From the NCBI RefSeq assembly GCF_000384215.1, contig NZ_KB913032.1, forward strand, positions 8,331,605 to 8,395,604: a DNA stretch of 64,000 nucleotides, given 5' to 3'. Under the pieces are notes generated by a model that made no database searches, was not told the origin of the DNA, and saw nothing but the letters and a program-made list of their open reading frames with translations. The translations under genes and the position numbers were made by a program. The first letter of the stretch is position 1, and each line of letters opens with the position of its first letter. Below, in pieces: positions 27,655-36,326 of the stretch. The DNA comes from Amycolatopsis alba DSM 44262 (GTDB taxonomy: Bacteria > Actinomycetota > Actinomycetes > Mycobacteriales > Pseudonocardiaceae).

Positions 27655-30610
27655 CGGATGTCTCCTTGTCGTCGTGCGGCCGCAGGCCGCGGGCCCGATC
27701 CCGCAACACGGTCTTCTGCACCTTGCCGATGGCGTTGCGCGGCAAGGAATCGATGATCTCCAGGCGCTCGGGCCAATAGGTCTTCGCGAGCCGGTGGCTG
27801 TCCAGGAACTTCCGCATCGCGGCGAAGCTCAGCTCGGAGTCGGGCCGCAGCACCACGAAGGCGCAGGCGCGCTCCCCGAGCCGGTCGTCGGGCATGGCCA
27901 CCACCGCGCCTTCCGCCACCGACGGATGGTCGTGCAGCATCTGCTCGACCTCGGCGACCGGGACCTTCTCGCCGCCGCGGTTGATCACGTCCTTGACCCG
28001 GCCGGTGATGCGGAGGTAGCCGTCCTCGATGACGGCCAGGTCGCCGGTCTTGAACCAGCCGTCGGCGGTGAACGCGGCCGCCGTCCACTCCGGATGGTCC
28101 AGATAGCCCTCGAACATCGTCTCGCCGCGGACCTCGAAGTTCCCTTCGACGCCCGGCCCGAGGTTCCGGCCGTCGTCACCGGTCACCCGGATCTCCACCT
28201 TGTCGACCGCCCGGCCGTCCGTTCCCCATTGCCCGGCGGGAGGATCGTCCGGCGCGAACGAGGTGCCGAGGCAGGTTTCCGTGGTCCCCCACGCGCCCCC
28301 GACGGCGGTCCCCCAGTTCGCCCGTGCCCGTTCGGCGAGGGCCCGTGGCACCGACGCGCCGGTGACGACGAACGTCCGCGGCCCGGACCTCGGGCCCCGG
28401 CCCCGCCCGGACTCCTCGACCAGATCCGCGAGGAACGGAGTCGCGGCCTGGACGAAGGTCACCTTCCAGCGGTGGATCGCGTCCAGCGCGAGCGCCGGCT
28501 CCCATTCGGCCTGGAGCACCTGCGGGACGCCGAGCGCGATGGCCAGCCACATGCCGTAGAGAAAGCCGGTCTGGTGCGCGAGCGGGGAAGGCACGAACAC
28601 CACGTCCCCGTCCCCGAGGGCGGCCCGGCGGATCTGGGCCTCGGCCGCCAGGTCGAGGGACCGGTGCCGGTGCAGCACTCCCTTGGGCTCGCCGGTGGTG
28701 CCCGAGGTGAACAGCAGCTGAGCGGTCCGGTCCGGCAAGCACCGGGAGGCCGTCTTGTCCGGTTCGGTCTCCTCGATCACTTTCGCGAAATCGTGCCAGC
28801 GCAGGACGCCGTCGTCGGCGAACCGCGGCCGGCCCCCTGGCGGGGACACGACGATGACGTCTTCGAGCGGCAGCCCCGCGCCGGGGGCCAGGTCCTCGGT
28901 CATCACGGAGCGGACCTCGGTGCGGTAGTCCCGGCCGCGGAAAGTGCCGGGGATGAACAGCACCTTCGCCCCGGCCCTGCCCAGGGTCTGCCGCAGCTCA
29001 CGTTCCCGGAAAAGGGGCATGAGCGGCGCGCAGATCGCCCCCGTCCGGAGCACGGCGAGGGTGATGACGACGAACTCGCTCCAGTTCGGAAGCTGATAGG
29101 CGACCTTGTCCCCCGTGCGGACACCCAGCTTGCGCAGGAAGGCGGCCACCCTGGCGGCCTGGTCGTCGAGCTCCGCCCAGCTGAGCTCGCGTTCGCCGTC
29201 CGGTCGCACCTCCACCAGCGCCCGATCGCGCGGGCGACGGCGGGCCAGCTCGGCCACCCTGGCCACGATCGTCGTCTCATCGGGTTCCGGCGCGGCGGGC
29301 ACGGGGCCGTCCGCGGGCCCGGCCGACAGCGGCACACCGATGCCTGCCAGGTCCCGGACGAAATCCGGATAGGAGAGCCGGTAGGCGTTGGCGTTCTTGA
29401 TCGAGGTACGGCCGCGGGCGCGGGAGGCGGCGACCGCGAGCGCCATCAGCACGCGATGGTCGTTGAACGAGGACAGTTCGGCCCCGGTCAGCCCGGCCAC
29501 CCCGGTGACCAGCAGCCGGTCCTCCTCGACCTGCAGCCGTCCGCCCATCCGGTTGAGCTGCAGCATCGCCTGGACCCGGTCGGATTCCTTCAGCCGTACG
29601 TGTTCCAGATTCCGCAGCGTCGACGTCCCGTCGGCGAACGTGGCGAGGGTGGCCAGGATCGGCAGCATGTCCGGCATGTCCCGGCAGTCCACCGAGAACG
29701 GTGCCAGCGGCGAACCGTCGTGGCGCACCCGGAGCCCGCCGCCCGCCGGATCCGGTTCCATCGTCAGGCCCATCCCGTCGAGGACGCCAAGGAACTCCGA
29801 TTCCGGGTGATCCACCAGATCCGGGTCGGCCGAGGACAGGCCCCGGAAGCGCACGTCCGATTCCTGGATCGCGGCGGCGGCCAGCCCGAAGGCCGCGGAA
29901 CCCAGATCGGGAGGCAGCGTGATGTCGGCGGGCCGGGGTGTCTGGCCCGGTTCGATCTCGAACCGCCGCCGGTCCGCCGAAGCCGCCACGTGCAGCCCGA
30001 ACTTCGCCATCAGGTCCAGGGTGAGGTCGAGGTACGGCCGTTCGTTCAGTTCTCCGTCGACCTCGATCACGGTCGGCCCGGTCGCGAACGGCGCGAGCAG
30101 CAGCAGGCCGGACACCCACTGCGAGAGCAACCCCGGAATGCGGACCGTCCCGCCCCGCGGCCTGCCGGGGAACACGGTGATCGGCGGCCGGTCGTCGGCG
30201 GATTCGAGACGGACGCCGAGCGAGCGCAGCGCGGCGAGCAACGGGCCGATCGGCCTGCGCTGGAAATACCGCTGCCCCACCAGGGTCACCGGCCGGTCGG
30301 CGAGGGCGGCCAGCCCGGTCATGAAGTACAGCGTCGTACCGGAACTGCCCACGGACAGCCGATCCCGGCGTGGCCGGTACCCGCGGCCGGTCACCGTGAC
30401 CCCGTCCGCGCCGGACACGATGCCGGTGCCCAGCCCGCGGAGCAGCCGCCGGGTGAACTCGACATGCCGGGCATCGCTGTGTCCCCGGATATGACTGGTG
30501 CCCTCGGCGAGCGACGCGAGGATGAGCGCCCGATGTGCGTGATACTTCGAACTCGGGATGTGCACCTCACCCGACAGCGGGGCTCCCGTGGACGTGACGA
30601 ACAACGGCAT
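27626..30610 (-). CDS. EPSP-synthase-like / acyl-CoA ligase fusion
   Basis: A single 994-residue reading frame joining two enzymes. Residues 1 to about 428 are EPSP-synthase-like and keep most AroA active-site residues: Lys22 and Arg27 (SSKYHAHR), Arg119 (RRPIG), Gln164 (LSQW), Asp314, Glu342 (RLKESDR) and Arg386 (FNDHR). Lys411 of the E. coli enzyme is Arg here. A Pro/Ala-rich linker (about 429-445) leads to an AMP-dependent acyl-CoA ligase with the P-loop SGTTGEPKG, WGTTETCLG, GRVKDVINRGGEKVP and the C-terminal lysine in PRNAIGKVQKT. ATG 30610 is chosen because the AroA fold starts there; the upstream extension to 31240 runs antisense through another gene. Probable role: first steps from shikimate or its phosphate toward a cyclohexene-carboxyl-CoA (inference). 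Confidence 0.9.
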   Translation of the reverse strand: MPLFVTSTGAPLSGEVHIPSSKYHAHRALILASLAEGTSHIRGHSDARHVEFTRRLLRGLGTGIVSGADGVTVTGRGYRPRRDRLSVGSSGTTLYFMTGLAALADRPVTLVGQRYFQRRPIGPLLAALRSLGVRLESADDRPPITVFPGRPRGGTVRIPGLLSQWVSGLLLLAPFATGPTVIEVDGELNERPYLDLTLDLMAKFGLHVAASADRRRFEIEPGQTPRPADITLPPDLGSAAFGLAAAAIQESDVRFRGLSSADPDLVDHPESEFLGVLDGMGLTMEPDPAGGGLRVRHDGSPLAPFSVDCRDMPDMLPILATLATFADGTSTLRNLEHVRLKESDRVQAMLQLNRMGGRLQVEEDRLLVTGVAGLTGAELSSFNDHRVLMALAVAASRARGRTSIKNANAYRLSYPDFVRDLAGIGVPLSAGPADGPVPAAPEPDETTIVARVAELARRRPRDRALVEVRPDGERELSWAELDDQAARVAAFLRKLGVRTGDKVAYQLPNWSEFVVITLAVLRTGAICAPLMPLFRERELRQTLGRAGAKVLFIPGTFRGRDYRTEVRSVMTEDLAPGAGLPLEDVIVVSPPGGRPRFADDGVLRWHDFAKVIEETEPDKTASRCLPDRTAQLLFTSGTTGEPKGVLHRHRSLDLAAEAQIRRAALGDGDVVFVPSPLAHQTGFLYGMWLAIALGVPQVLQAEWEPALALDAIHRWKVTFVQAATPFLADLVEESGRGRGPRSGPRTFVVTGASVPRALAERARANWGTAVGGAWGTTETCLGTSFAPDDPPAGQWGTDGRAVDKVEIRVTGDDGRNLGPGVEGNFEVRGETMFEGYLDHPEWTAAAFTADGWFKTGDLAVIEDGYLRITGRVKDVINRGGEKVPVAEVEQMLHDHPSVAEGAVVAMPDDRLGERACAFVVLRPDSELSFAAMRKFLDSHRLAKTYWPERLEIIDSLPRNAIGKVQKTVLRDRARGLRPHDDKETSGETEDVLGR

Positions 30611-30938
30611 GACGCAATACCCCCATTGACGAAGTCTTGTTCCGCGCCCGATTCGAGCGCCGTCTTTCGTCGCCTCGCCGAAAGCGTGGAACACACCGGC
30701 GAAAAGTGGTCCGGTCGTCAGTGCGCAGGGACGAATTCCGGAACGACACTCAGCTTGCCGAGACCGTCCGATAACTGTCAAGACACACTTGATCAGCAGA
30801 AAGGAAACCGGTCCGATGAAAGCCATTTGTGAGAACGATGTCAGCGTCGTGTAAGCGGCGTTTCGCGCTCCGCTGCTAGCCTTTCCCGAAGTTGTTGACC
30901 GAAAACTTGTGAACGTCGCGACCGAATCAGGGTGACGC
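30611..30938. promoter_or_regulatory. divergent promoter region of modules C and D
   Basis: This 328-bp non-coding stretch separates the leftward shikimate operon from the rightward amino-acid operon. It is AT-richer than the flanking genes, with several short A/T runs (30755-30835). TAGCCT at 30877-30882 is a possible -10 for the rightward operon. I see no StrR-type half-sites and no convincing inverted repeat. Small open frames across it (for example the reverse frame ending at 30391) have no ribosome-binding site or domain. Confidence 0.5.
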
Positions 30939-32066
30939 ATGTTCAGATATACGTGGTCTTCCGGCGAAGTCGACGTCCACCTTGTCGCGGACTCCGTGAT
31001 CGGAGGACTGTGCGCCGGGGGAATCCGCATCGCACCGGACGTCGGGGAAGCCGACGTGGCGAAACTCGCTCGCCTGATGACACTGAAACTCGCCTCCGGC
31101 GGGATTCCGCTGGGCGGCGCCAAATCGGCCGTGGTGCTGAAACCCGGCGCCGATCGGAAGGCGGCACTCGACCAGGCCGCGCTGGCGCTCGAACCATTCC
31201 TGCGCAGCAAGTACCTGCTCGGTGAGGACAGCGGGAGCACCGCGTCCGATGTGGTCGCGATCTACCGGGGCCTCGGGATCGATCTCATTTCCTTCGTGGT
31301 GGCCAAGGCGGCCGAACGCGGAAAGGTGCTCGACGTACCCGACGGGATCACCGTCGAGCATCTGCTCAACGAAGAGTTCGCCGGCACCCTGTCCGGCAGC
31401 GGCGCCGTCCACGCACTCGAGGCGGCCGCCGCGGTCACCGGTGCCACCCTGCACGGGAAACGGGCAGCCGTCCAGGGATTCGGCAGTGTCGGCCACGCGG
31501 CCGCCGTCGCGCTCGCCAACGCGGGACTCTCCGTGGTCACCGTGTCGGACGTGCACGGCGTGGTGCACAATCCGGATGGCTTCAGCCCGGAGTTCCTCGC
31601 CTCGGCCCGTGTCGGCTCGGGCGAGATCGACCGGGACCGGCTGCCGGCGGGCACCCGCCTGCTCCCCGGCCACGATTGGCTGAGCCTGCCGGCGTCGGTC
31701 CTGGTCCCCGCCGCGACGGCCGGGAGCATCACCACCGGCAACCTGGCTTCGGTGCATCCCGACGTGCGGTTCGTCGTCGAGGGCGCCAACGATCCGCTGA
31801 CCGTCGAAGCGGAACAGGCGCTCGAGGACCGGGGAGTCACCGTGCTGCCGGACTTCATCGCCAACGCGGGCTCGGCCGTCACCTTCGGCCTGCTGGTCAC
31901 CGGTGAGTCCACTTTGGACAAAGTGGCGGACGAGTTCCGGAACCGGATCGACCGCGCGATCCAGGCCTGCGTCCCGGCGGGCGGCGGCGCACCGCGCTAC
32001 GTCCGCGACCGCGCGCTGGCCCGCGCCCGCGCCTATCTCGCCACCGTGTCCGGGCAGGCCCGATGA
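30939..32066 (+). CDS. Glu/Leu/Phe/Val-type amino acid dehydrogenase
   Basis: A 375-residue member of the ELFV dehydrogenase family, which interconverts an amino acid and its 2-oxo acid with NAD(P). Visible: MTLKLASGGIPLGGAKSAV near residues 47-65 with the substrate lysine and the catalytic lysine of GGAK, AVQGFGSVGHAAAVAL for dinucleotide binding, and VEGANDPLT followed by LPDFIANAGSAV. Length fits leucine/valine dehydrogenases rather than the 450-residue glutamate enzymes. It starts the rightward operon, and its stop overlaps the next start (ATGA), so it is coupled to the BtaA-like gene. It may convert the 3-amino-3-carboxypropyl product to a keto acid, or supply an amino donor (inference). 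Confidence 0.88.
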   Translation: MFRYTWSSGEVDVHLVADSVIGGLCAGGIRIAPDVGEADVAKLARLMTLKLASGGIPLGGAKSAVVLKPGADRKAALDQAALALEPFLRSKYLLGEDSGSTASDVVAIYRGLGIDLISFVVAKAAERGKVLDVPDGITVEHLLNEEFAGTLSGSGAVHALEAAAAVTGATLHGKRAAVQGFGSVGHAAAVALANAGLSVVTVSDVHGVVHNPDGFSPEFLASARVGSGEIDRDRLPAGTRLLPGHDWLSLPASVLVPAATAGSITTGNLASVHPDVRFVVEGANDPLTVEAEQALEDRGVTVLPDFIANAGSAVTFGLLVTGESTLDKVADEFRNRIDRAIQACVPAGGGAPRYVRDRALARARAYLATVSGQAR

Positions 32067-33247
32067 GCGCCGCCGACCGGATCCTCCGGCCGCTCTCGCT
32101 CGGTGACTACCGGGCCGCACCCGCCGATCGGCAGTTCCTGACCCAGGGCGCCATCCTGTACAGCACCTGCGACGAGGACTCCTGGTCCGAGCTGAAGGGG
32201 CTCTGCCTGGAGCCCGACGACGTCGTGCTGTCCGTGACCGGGAGCGGCTGCCGGACGCTGAACCTCCTGCTCGGCGGCCCGAAGAAGATCGTCTCGATCG
32301 ACGCCAACCCGCTGCAGAACCACCTGCTCGAACTCAAGATGGCCGGTATCCGCGCGTTGCCCTGCCACGGGTTCGCCGAGTTCATCGGGCTCGCCCCGAG
32401 CAAACGGCGGCTGGACCGCTACCAGGACCTGCGGGGCTCGCTGTCCGATCGGGCACGTGACTTCTGGGACCGGAACCCGCACGTGATCCGTCGCGGGGTG
32501 CTCTACAGCGGGGCGCACGAACGGTTCTACGCCCGCTACATCGGCCCGCTGATCCGCACGCTGCGCCCTGGGAAGACCCGCCGCCTGTTCGCGCACACCT
32601 CGCTCGAAGACCAGCTCCGGTTCTTCGACGAGGAATGGGACACGCCCCGCTGGCGTGCCGCGTTGGCACTGCTGGCGCGGCCGAGGCTCACCCGGCTGCT
32701 GTTGCACGATCCCAGCTACTACGCGTTCATCGAACGCGGCGTCTCCTTGGCGGACTATCTCAACACCTGCCTGCGGGACGTGCTGAGTCACCACCTGGCG
32801 GCGGAAAACCATCTGCTCGCGTTGCTGATCCTGGGGCGGTACCTGGACAACCGCGCTGTCCCGCCGTATCTGTCGCCGGACCACTACGACACCGTGCGCG
32901 CCAATCTGGACGCGGTGGAGATCGTGACCGGCTCGCTGGACACCGTCCTCGCGGCGACGCCCGCCGAGACGTACTCCAAGTACTCGCTCTCCGACATCGC
33001 CGGCTGGACCTCCCCCGAGGAGTTCGCGAACATCCTCGGCGAGGTCACGCGCACCGCGAAGCCGGGCGGCCGGTTCTGCTACCGGAATTTCCTCAGCGAC
33101 CGGCGGGTCCCGCCCGAGCTGGCCGATTCGGTGGTGGTCAGGGACGAGCTCGGCGACCGGCTCGGCCGCACCGACCTCGCGATCGCGTTCACCCTGGTGG
33201 TCGGGGACATCGAGAACCGCTCCTTCGGAAGCGGCGCTGAGCACTGA
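32063..33247 (+). CDS. BtaA-like (DUF3419) 3-amino-3-carboxypropyl transferase
   Basis: A 394-residue DUF3419-family protein. The SAM-binding segment reads VLSVTGSGCRTLNLLL followed by IVSIDANPLQNHLL, as in BtaA, which moves the 3-amino-3-carboxypropyl group of SAM to the hydroxyl of diacylglycerol in betaine lipid synthesis. Near the C-terminus, YSKYSLSDIAGW and the CYRNFL stretch are also family features. No BtaB-like N-methyltransferase is nearby, so betaine lipid formation is unlikely. Coupled to the amino acid dehydrogenase by an ATGA overlap and followed by a P450 after 17 bp. I infer transfer of an aminobutyrate unit onto a small-molecule acceptor. Confidence 0.85.
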   Translation: MSAADRILRPLSLGDYRAAPADRQFLTQGAILYSTCDEDSWSELKGLCLEPDDVVLSVTGSGCRTLNLLLGGPKKIVSIDANPLQNHLLELKMAGIRALPCHGFAEFIGLAPSKRRLDRYQDLRGSLSDRARDFWDRNPHVIRRGVLYSGAHERFYARYIGPLIRTLRPGKTRRLFAHTSLEDQLRFFDEEWDTPRWRAALALLARPRLTRLLLHDPSYYAFIERGVSLADYLNTCLRDVLSHHLAAENHLLALLILGRYLDNRAVPPYLSPDHYDTVRANLDAVEIVTGSLDTVLAATPAETYSKYSLSDIAGWTSPEEFANILGEVTRTAKPGGRFCYRNFLSDRRVPPELADSVVVRDELGDRLGRTDLAIAFTLVVGDIENRSFGSGAEH

Positions 33248-33264
33248 GCCAAGGGAGGCACCGA

Positions 33265-34512
33265 ATGCCGGAGCGGGGCACGATCGACTTCTCGCTGTCC
33301 GAAATGGAATTCTGGAAACGTCCGCTCCCGGAACGGGCGGCCGCGTTCGCCCGGCTCCGGGAGCAGGCGCGTCCGCTGTTCTTCGAAGAGGTCGACTACG
33401 GCACCATTCCGCCGGGTCCTGGCTACTACGCGCTGGTCCGGCACGCCGACGTGGTCGAAGCCAGCCGGGACGCGAAGGTGTTCGCCTCGACGCCCAGCGC
33501 GATCTCCAAACAGGATCTGCCGACCGAGTACAACGAGTACTTCGGCTCGATGATCAACATGGACGATCCGAAGCACGCGACCATCCGGCGGATCGTCTCC
33601 CGCGCGTTCGCGCCGCGCATGCTCCAGCGGTTCCAGGACCAGATCCGGGAGACCAGCACCCGGATCGTGGACGACCTCCTGGACACCGGCCCCGGAGACT
33701 TCGTCACCCAGGTCGCGGCGCGGCTGCCGCTGAAGTTCATCTGCGACATGATGGGCATCCCCGAACGTGACCATCCGATGGTGCTGGAGCTGACGAACAC
33801 CATCGTCGGCGGATTCGATCCCGAACTCCTCTCCGAGAACGCGGCCGAGCGGGTGGGCCGGGTACTCGGCGCCGGTCAGGCCATGCACGACCTGGCCAGG
33901 GAGCTCGCGGAGTTCCGCCGGAAGACGCCGGCCGACGATCTCACCTCGGCACTGGTCAACGCCAATGTGGACGGCGAGGCACTCACCGATCAGGAGCTGG
34001 GCGCGTTCTTCACCCTGCTGGCCGTCGCGGGGAACGAGACCACGCGCAACGCGATCTCGTACGCCCTGATCCTGCTCACCGACAACCCCGCGCAGCGCGC
34101 GCTGCTCACCGGCGACCTCGGAAAGCACCTGCCGGGGGCGACCGAGGAGATCGTCCGGCTGTCCTCCCCCGTGATGTGGATGCGCCGCACGCTGACCTGC
34201 GACCACGAGCTGAACGGGCATCCGTTCCGCACCGGGGACAAGGTGCTGCTGTTCTACTGGTCGGCCAACCGGGACGCCGAGGTCTTCGACCGCCCCGAGG
34301 AGTTCGACATCACCCGCCGTCCCAATCCCCACGTCGGCTACGGCGGCGCGGGCGTGCATTTCTGCCTGGGCGCCCAGCTGGCCAGGACGGAGATCACCGT
34401 GCTGCTGCGGGAACTGCTCGGCCGGTTGCCCGACATCCGTGCCGACGGCGAGCCCGACCTGCTGCGGTCCAGCTTCATCAACGGCGTCAAGCACCTTCCG
34501 TGCAAGTTCTGA
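33265..34512 (+). CDS. cytochrome P450, functional type
   Basis: A 415-residue P450 with all core elements: the I-helix AGNETTRNA, ExxR within ATEEIVRLSS, and the heme loop GYGGAGVHFCLGAQLAR with Cys367 as axial ligand. The N-terminal style and the heme loop resemble the CYP125/CYP142/CYP124 group that oxidises sterol side chains or branched lipids, but substrate cannot be deduced. It follows the BtaA-like gene by 17 bp with a GGGAGG site and is part of the module D operon. Contrast it with the cysteine-less P450-like helper at 14450-15757. No dedicated ferredoxin gene is present in the window. Confidence 0.93.
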   Translation: MPERGTIDFSLSEMEFWKRPLPERAAAFARLREQARPLFFEEVDYGTIPPGPGYYALVRHADVVEASRDAKVFASTPSAISKQDLPTEYNEYFGSMINMDDPKHATIRRIVSRAFAPRMLQRFQDQIRETSTRIVDDLLDTGPGDFVTQVAARLPLKFICDMMGIPERDHPMVLELTNTIVGGFDPELLSENAAERVGRVLGAGQAMHDLARELAEFRRKTPADDLTSALVNANVDGEALTDQELGAFFTLLAVAGNETTRNAISYALILLTDNPAQRALLTGDLGKHLPGATEEIVRLSSPVMWMRRTLTCDHELNGHPFRTGDKVLLFYWSANRDAEVFDRPEEFDITRRPNPHVGYGGAGVHFCLGAQLARTEITVLLRELLGRLPDIRADGEPDLLRSSFINGVKHLPCKF

Positions 34513-34582
34513 GCCGGGGAACCCCGCGCTGAACGAAGCCTCCCATCGGCAGCCCGCGCTCGCCGCGGGGCCGGCGACCAGA

Positions 34583-34588
34583 TAGCGT
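34583..34588 (+). promoter_or_regulatory. candidate -10 element before KstD-like gene
   Basis: TAGCGT lies in the 117-bp gap between the P450 and the flavoprotein gene, 41 bp before the ATG. It is one of several copies of this hexamer in front of rightward genes and may mark an internal promoter. No clear -35 box. Confidence 0.25.
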
Positions 34589-34629
34589 CCACCCTCATCT
34601 GCGTTGATCGGCTCGGATGGGAGAACCGT

Positions 34630-36255
34630 ATGGACACGGACGTGATCGTGGTGGGCGCGGGCCTGGCCGGGCTGGTCGCGGCGGCCACCCTCGCCGACGC
34701 CGGACGGCACGTGACCATCGTCGACCAGGAGCCCGAAGCCTCCCTCGGCGGTCAGTCCTTCTGGTCCCTTGGCGGTCTCTTCCTCGTCGACACCCCCGAA
34801 CAACGCCGCGTCGGGGTGCGGGACTCCTTCGAACTGGCCTGGGAGGACTGGGTGACCGCGGCCGGTTTCGATCGCGCCGAGGACAACTGGCCGCGGCAGT
34901 GGGCCCGCGCGTACGTCGAATTCGCGGCGGGCGGGATGCGCTCCTGGCTGCACGACGAGGGAATCCGGTTCTTCCCGGCGATCGGCTGGGCGGAACGGGC
35001 GCGCAACTCGGTGCCCCGGTTCCACATCACCTGGGGCACCGGGCCGGGCGTGCTCGCGCCGTTCGAGCGGCGGGTGCGGGAAGCCGCCGCCCGCGGCCGG
35101 ATCGAGCTCCGGTTCCGGCATCGCGTCGACGAGCTTACCCAGACCGGCGGCGTCGTCGACGGTGTCCGCGGCGCCGTCCTGGAGCCGAGCACCGCGGCCC
35201 GTGGCGAGCGGAGCTCCCGGACCGAGACCGGCCAGTTCGAGCTGCGGGCGCAGGCGGTGGTGGTCGCGTCCGGCGGCATCGGGGGCAACCACGAGCTGAT
35301 CCGCAAGAACTGGCCCGCCCGGCTCGGCGAGCCGCCGCAGAAGATGCTGTCCGGCGTGCCCGCGCACGTCGACGGCAGGATGCTGGGCATCAGCGAGGCG
35401 GCAGGCGCCAACCTGGTCAACCGCGACCGGATGTGGCACTACGTGGAGGGCATCACCAACCACGATCCGATCTGGCCGCAGCACGGTATCCGCATCCTGC
35501 CGGGCCCGTCGTCCCTGTGGCTGGACGCCACCGGCAAGCGCTTGCCGACGCCGTTGTACCCCGGCTTCGACACCCTGGACACGCTCGAACATCTGCGCCG
35601 GACCGGATACGACCACTCCTGGTTCGTGCTCACCCACAAGATCATCGAACGGGAGTTCGCCCTTTCCGGCTCGGAGCAGAACCCGGACTTCACCGGCAAG
35701 GACCTCAAGCTGACGCTGAAGCGGGCCCTGCCCGGCCCGACGCCGCCGGTACAGGCATTCCTGGACCGGGGCGAGGATTTCGTGCAGGCGGACGATCTCG
35801 ACCAGCTGATCGGCAAGATGAACGGGCTCACCGACGAACCGCTGCTGGACGCCGCCGAGGTACGCCGCGAGATCATCGCACGCGATCTCCAGCTCGCCAA
35901 CGGTTACAGCAAGGACCTGCAGATCACCGCGATCCACGGCGCGCGCCGCTATCTCGGTGACCGGATCGTGCGGGTGGCCACCCCGCATCGGCTGCTCGAC
36001 CCGAAGGCCGGTCCGCTGGTCGCCGTCCGGTTGAACGTCATCAGCCGGAAGACCTTGGGCGGCTTGGAAACCGACCTGTCCGGCCGGGTTCTGCGAGCCG
36101 ACGGCGAACCACTTCCCGGTCTCTACGCCGTGGGCGAGGCGGCCGGTTTCGGGGGCGGCGGGGTGCATGGCTACCGTTCGCTCGAAGGCACTTTCCTCGG
36201 CGGTTGCCTGTTCTCCGGCAGGCAGGCGGGTCAGGCCCTCGCCAAGGTGCTCTGA
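34630..36255 (+). CDS. KstD-like FAD-binding dehydrogenase
   Basis: A 541-residue flavoprotein of the fumarate-reductase/3-ketosteroid-1-dehydrogenase superfamily. VIVVGAGLAGLVAAATLADA at the N-terminus is the FAD dinucleotide loop. GGQSFWSLGGLF, VVVASGGIGGNHELIRKNWP and LPGLYAVGEAAGFGGGG with the following GYRSLEGTFLGG are typical of the FAD-binding dehydrogenases annotated around KstD. Such enzymes introduce a double bond next to a ring ketone. With the P450 and F420 enzyme beside it, oxidation or desaturation of the alicyclic ring is plausible (inference). ATG 34630 follows a weak GGAG. Confidence 0.82.
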   Translation: MDTDVIVVGAGLAGLVAAATLADAGRHVTIVDQEPEASLGGQSFWSLGGLFLVDTPEQRRVGVRDSFELAWEDWVTAAGFDRAEDNWPRQWARAYVEFAAGGMRSWLHDEGIRFFPAIGWAERARNSVPRFHITWGTGPGVLAPFERRVREAAARGRIELRFRHRVDELTQTGGVVDGVRGAVLEPSTAARGERSSRTETGQFELRAQAVVVASGGIGGNHELIRKNWPARLGEPPQKMLSGVPAHVDGRMLGISEAAGANLVNRDRMWHYVEGITNHDPIWPQHGIRILPGPSSLWLDATGKRLPTPLYPGFDTLDTLEHLRRTGYDHSWFVLTHKIIEREFALSGSEQNPDFTGKDLKLTLKRALPGPTPPVQAFLDRGEDFVQADDLDQLIGKMNGLTDEPLLDAAEVRREIIARDLQLANGYSKDLQITAIHGARRYLGDRIVRVATPHRLLDPKAGPLVAVRLNVISRKTLGGLETDLSGRVLRADGEPLPGLYAVGEAAGFGGGGVHGYRSLEGTFLGGCLFSGRQAGQALAKVL

Positions 36256-36326
36256 CCTCCGGCTCACCGCCGCCGGTGGTCGCTCGCCCGTCGCGCGGCT
36301 CAAATGAGGCGGCTAAAATCCGCGCC

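Noticed and set aside
27626..30610. Housekeeping aroA
   Set aside because: It is fused to a CoA ligase, sits in a biosynthetic operon with a second-type DAHP synthase, and carries a changed Lys411 position.
27674..30832. 1052-codon forward frame
   Set aside because: Antisense shadow of the EPSPS-ligase gene.
33079..36303. 1074-codon reverse frame
   Set aside because: Covers P450 and flavoprotein genes in antisense; no domain; typical high-GC shadow.
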